Positions 59,991-64,000 of a stretch of 64,000 bases of DNA are shown here, piece by piece (position 1 is the first letter of the stretch; every line of letters begins with the position of its first letter). Below the pieces are notes generated by a model. That model worked only from the letters and a program-made list of their open reading frames with translations. It was not told the DNA's origin and made no database searches. The DNA comes from Raffaelea ambrosiae (Eukaryota; Ascomycota; Sordariomycetes; Ophiostomatales; Ophiostomataceae): the NCBI GenBank assembly GCA_002778195.1, contig PCDI01000003.1, positions 1,340,295 to 1,404,294 of the forward strand. The letters are read 5' to 3'. The position numbers were made by a program, and so were the translations under genes.

Positions 59991-60715
59991 AGGGAGAGCG
60001 AGGGAATTGCAAAAACAAAAAATTCAAAAGGGAAAAAAAGGAGTTATACCCCCGGGTCTCCAAGCAGGTTGGGCCGGGCACAGACACGCACACACACATA
60101 CCTTACACTCAACACACTTTACGCACACTGATATACACGACTTACCGGGTGCACACCAGTTATTTTTGGAGGACATCCATGTTGGCCTTTTATTGTTCTT
60201 GGTTCATAAAAACCGGAGGTGGCGCTGGGACTCGTATGAATTTTTAGAAAAAAAAAAGTTCTTGTAGTGTCTGGGATGTATGAAGGCAATAGACGAATAA
60301 AAAAGCCAAAAGAGTAAAGCAAAACGCGCGCCCATGCACGCGAAGCATGGAAAGAAGCAGAAGACATTTCGTCGCATTGTATGTTCTGGACAGTGGAAAA
60401 GATCATCGCTCATCGGATGTGAAGACATACCAAGAGAAAACAGAGCAAAGAAACACATGCATGCCAGAAAGAGAAAAGAGGAAAGAATGAGCAATGGAGA
60501 TATCAATGTTGGGCAAAAGAAACAAGGCGACAAGACCAAAAATCCAAAAATCCAAAACCAAATTTAGAGAGGAGGTTATGCTTTTTCATGGCAGCCAGTA
60601 AGCTTTCCATCCCGTCCATAATTCCCCTGTCCCCCCTCCCCCNNNNNNNNNNNNNNNNNNNNNNNNNNNNNNNNNNNNNNNNATCCCCCCTTTTCTCTTT
60701 TATTTTCATGATCCC
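59991..60715. other. Convergent intergenic region, CCT5 and HECT ligase 3' ends
   Basis: A/C-rich 3' sequence of CCT5, then A-rich sequence, then a C-rich stretch broken by the 40-N gap. No gene is seen. Confidence 0.6.
60643..60682. other. Assembly gap (40 N) next to a poly-C tract
   Basis: Forty Ns are flanked by CCCCCCTCCCCC on the left and ATCCCCCC on the right, so a C-homopolymer probably caused the break. The true length is unknown. Confidence 0.95.
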
Positions 60716-61349
60716 TTATGCAAACCCAAACCCTTGCGCATTCTCCAGCGCCATCGCCATGCGCTCCCGCAGCACGGCCCGGTCCCGATACTCGGGCAAT
60801 AGCAGCGTCCCATAGCATGTGTATGCCGTCGGCAGATGTCCATCCTCGCCTTCTTCTTCGCCGTTGCGCTGCACCACAAAGTGCAGGTTCTTGACGCCGC
60901 CCACAGGCACGCGGTCGCTTGCCGTGACAAACTCGAGCAGCTTGCGCTTCCTGGCATCGTCGTATTGTGACACAACGGCCCAAAAGTCACGCACCGTTCG
61001 GTGGCTGGCATCCCAGCCCACATACCGAGCATGCCGCCGCAGTTCATGTACGTCGATCGTTTGCTGGCCTTCGACCAGCGACTGCAGCAGAGACGGCGTC
61101 AGCAGCGTCAGAGACTTGGGGTGCAGGCATGTGTAGAATCCACGCCGGAAGGCCATCAGCTGCGACTGCACCGACACGTCCGTCAGGTAGTGGATATAGT
61201 CCGTCACGTAGGCATTGCGATTGGCATGCGTCACCATAGGTGGCTCGTCCGATGCGGCAGCATCCGAAGCAGCAGACGTACGGGCCGTCTCCTTGTTGTC
61301 ATCCAAGTTGTTGTTGGCATGGTTCTTGTCGTCGATGTTGTTGCTACAG

Positions 61350-61380
<31 letters not shown>

Positions 61381-64000
61381 CAACGCCATCAGCACGGTCG
61401 TCATTGCTCCCACTGCTGTTTTCGGGTGCCCCTTGCCTGGGTTTCCCTGTGTGCTGTTTGTCCTTGCCTAGAACATTCTGGCGAATTCTGGGCCAGGTTC
61501 CGGATGAGTCCATGACCTGTGTGATGGGCTGGCCAAACATGTCGACGGAGAACTCGTAGGTTCGCACGAACACGTCCTCGATGTTGCCGTCCTGCTCATT
61601 CCATTCCAGCAGCGATGTCAGACCGCTGGCCAGGTCTGGCCAGCCATCGGCAATGTGGTGCAGCTCTGTCACGGGTTCGCCCAGGAGTTTGCGGTAGAGC
61701 GCGCTGGGAAACGTCACTGGCAGCGACAGGCCGTTGTAGACAGCCAGGGAGATCAGCAGGCCAACGAGCTCAAACTTCCAGTCTTCCTCGAGAGAGGCCG
61801 GGTTGAACCAGGCCATCCGGGTGCGGTCGTCGACTGTGAAGGCACCGTAAGCCGGGTTGAGGGCTTCGGCAATGGCGAGACGGAAGAACTCCTGCTGAAC
61901 GCCGCCCGAATCGAATCCCTCCTCGCCACCGTCCTCGCCGAGGTGCACTTTGAGCGGGCGCATCAGCTCGCGTTCTTCGCGGCGCCACAGCTGGTCAAAG
62001 GCGTCCTGCAGGACATTTTGACGGCTGATGTCCAAAACCAAATACTTGGATGAGGCTGTTCTCAGAAGGTCCTGCAGAACAATCTTATGATGCGGGTTGA
62101 TGAAGCTGCCGGGGGAGATTATCGCACTGATACGGCTGTGCACCGAGTTGGGCTCTTCCAGCGCCCGGCTCATGCGAGAAAAGTTGATGGCGCGGAAGTA
62201 CGACACCAGTGTGTCGGGGCTGAAGATATACGGGTAGTCGAGCAGATGGAGCTTTTGCTTGGATGGCGTGAATGACAGCCAGGCCACGGGCATTTCCATC
62301 TCGTCCAGGCGTTCGGCAAAATACTCTGTGCGGAACTGCACATCCCCAACAAGTAGAGCCTGTCGTCTTGCGTCTAGAGAGAGAATGACACATGTTAGCA
62401 GATCGCTCTAGTAGGCTGCGCATGCAATTTGTCTCTGTTGGCTTGTGTACTCACAAATGGATGCGGTCAAGGCAAGCGCCCCGCCGAAAGGGCTGTCTCC
62501 ACGAACGACAGGCTGGCCGTCCCAGTCATGGAGCATGACGGCTCTTGCCCAGTCCAGAAGCAGAGTCGGCATTCTGGTCTCGTGCAGTGTTCGGTCGGGG
62601 ACAGAAAAGTTGAGAATGTAGGCGGCATCCATATTCAGAAAATCAAGTTGGGCAAACAGCTGCGCCAGGACATCAGGTTCGGGCTGTGGACGCGTGGCAA
62701 CATCGGGACCGCGACTGCTAGGACCGCCAAAGCTTCTTCTCCTTCCGCTGTCGTCTTCCATTCCGAAAAAAGGCATCACGTCGACTTCAATCATCTCATC
62801 GAAGAAGCGCCGCGTGGTGATGGCGGCCAGGACCCGCCGTGCCAGACGGATGGCCAGGTCGTTGGAAAAGGCGTCGTCGTACTGCAGACACAGCTCGGGT
62901 GGCTGTCTTGCTACAGAACCGCTGCCAGCGAGACTCAGGCCCTGAGCCCGGATGCGCGACATATCGTACAGCTTCCGAACGTCGTCGACCACTGGCGCAG
63001 CAGCCACAAGAGCATGCAGGCAGATAGACACGAGTATGCCGGCTTCGGTGTTTGTCAGTGCTCTCCGGGTTCGCGGGAAGAGGCGTGCCGATGGCGAACG
63101 CAGTTCCTGGAGCGCTTTTGGAGGAGCGAAGAGTGCTTCGGCAGCCATCCATAAACTGTGGAAGACGAGACTGGGAGCCACACGGGTCAGGCGCAGCATG
63201 CAGTACCATAGAGTCTGGGTGTCGTAGAGTTGACCCTGCTTGGTGAAAGACCGGAGCAGAGCGTACGGGTCACTCAAGACGTAGAATATGCTCTGCTCTA
63301 GAAACAAACGCCATTCCTCGCTTAGCCGGACAGTTTGGGGGTAATGCCGCCTCTTCTGTTTTCGCTTCAGCGGCCGTGGTTGGCCATCCACTCGCGTGTG
63401 AAACTTTGCTACCGTCGGTGGCTCCAGCATGTGCAACTCGACGGTGCGGTCTTCTTGCAGCACATCACAGACGAAATCGACCAGCTCGGCATTTAGGCGC
63501 GCCAGGCTCTGTGGGGGGAGAGCCTCAACTTCACCGTCCACTCCCTCTCCGTCTAGCGGTACAGATGACTGGTCGCCCAAGGACCGGTCCTTGGATGCTG
63601 ACCGCGAGGCGCCCGATGCAGTTCTTTGTAGACTCGTGTCGCTGCCATTGCGCTGCACCCCGTCAAGCTGTCCTCTGCCCGGCTTCGGCTTGACTTCGGC
63701 TGTTTTTGGTGGTGGCATCTTCTCCAGAGAAACACCGTCGAAAAAGCCGGCACTGGACAACTGCGAAATGGGACGCGGGATTGCCGCTGTCGGGGGTTTT
63801 AGGGACTTGGCTTGCTGCGACTTGTGGCTCATGCTCTCGCCTTGTATGTTCGGCATCCGCGGCGAGCGCAGGGCTGGTAGCAGGTCATCGGAGACTGGGT
63901 CTGTGGAGAAGGCATCGGCGGAAACCTTGCGTTGCGACTTGGCAGAGGACGGAGTGCGTACCCGGGCGTTGGAGCTTCTGGGAGTTGCCGCTGCATGGGT
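60716..64000 (-). CDS. HUL4: HECT-type E3 ubiquitin ligase, Hul4-like, 5' end outside window
   Basis: On the minus strand the frame is open from base 64000, so the start lies beyond the window. The visible exons are 64000-62455 and 62373-60716 (intron GTGAGT, branch GCTAAC, TCTAG), 1067 residues. The N-terminal part is disordered. The middle (DWARAVMLHDWDGQP, VQFRTEYFAERLDEME) precedes the HECT domain, with LKVHLGEDGGEEGFDSGGV and QQEFFRLAIAEALNP in the N-lobe and AFRRGFYTCL, then YTCYGTLLLPEY in the C-lobe. The active cysteine is encoded at 60815-60817. A low-complexity insert with an Asn run sits in the N-lobe. Family knowledge: Hul4/Tom1-class ligases transfer ubiquitin through this cysteine, and Hul4 acts in protein quality control. 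Assignment to Hul4 rather than another small HECT ligase is inference. Confidence 0.88.

Overview
The window is nuclear DNA of a filamentous ascomycete (Pezizomycotina, most likely Sordariomycetes). The evidence is short GT-AG introns (58-146 nt) with CTAAC/CTGAC branch sites, A/C-rich leaders ending in CAAAATG or CACCATGG, high GC at third codon positions, and gene families such as an AA9 polysaccharide monooxygenase, a Ste20 PAK kinase, a long vigilin and a long ataxin-10-like protein. I cannot name the species. All splice junctions below were read from the sequence by checking donor, acceptor and phase.

Layout. 1-9308 is compact: the 3' part of a Dbp7-type DEAD-box helicase (+, cut by the window edge), a secreted AA9 copper monooxygenase (+), a multi-exon protein of uncertain family on the minus strand (weak resemblance to Rec114/Rec7), and an ARID protein of the Rsc9 type (+). 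9309-21108 is an 11.8-kb desert with simple repeats, short palindromes, a 20-N gap and no convincing gene. It ends at a short-chain dehydrogenase/reductase gene (+, 21109-22316) and a convergent Ste20-family kinase gene (-, 24475-28242). A second sparse block follows (28243-37784) with one open frame for a possible four-helix membrane protein (34517-35323) and a tRNA-Thr(UGU) gene at its end (-, 37785-37856).

From 38855 to the end the window is compact again: an Scp160/vigilin multi-KH protein (+), an ataxin-10/CTR86-like protein with a His/Asp-rich tract (-), methylthioadenosine phosphorylase (+), Mediator subunit Med13 (-), chaperonin CCT5 (+, with micro-exons), and a HECT ubiquitin ligase of the Hul4 type (-, cut by the right edge). 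A 40-N gap lies at 60643-60682.

The genes do not form a metabolic cluster. They are mostly conserved housekeeping and signalling genes (ribosome biogenesis, chromatin remodelling, Mediator, translation, proteostasis, methionine salvage, polarity) in alternating divergent and convergent pairs 0.1-1.1 kb apart. I found no secondary-metabolite cluster, intact transposon, CRISPR array or virus-like gene. The items most worth a second look are a 73-codon in-frame extension after the Scp160 stop, the His/Asp tract, the low-complexity insert in the HECT domain, the CCT5 micro-exons, the orphan membrane-protein frame, and the palindrome-rich deserts.
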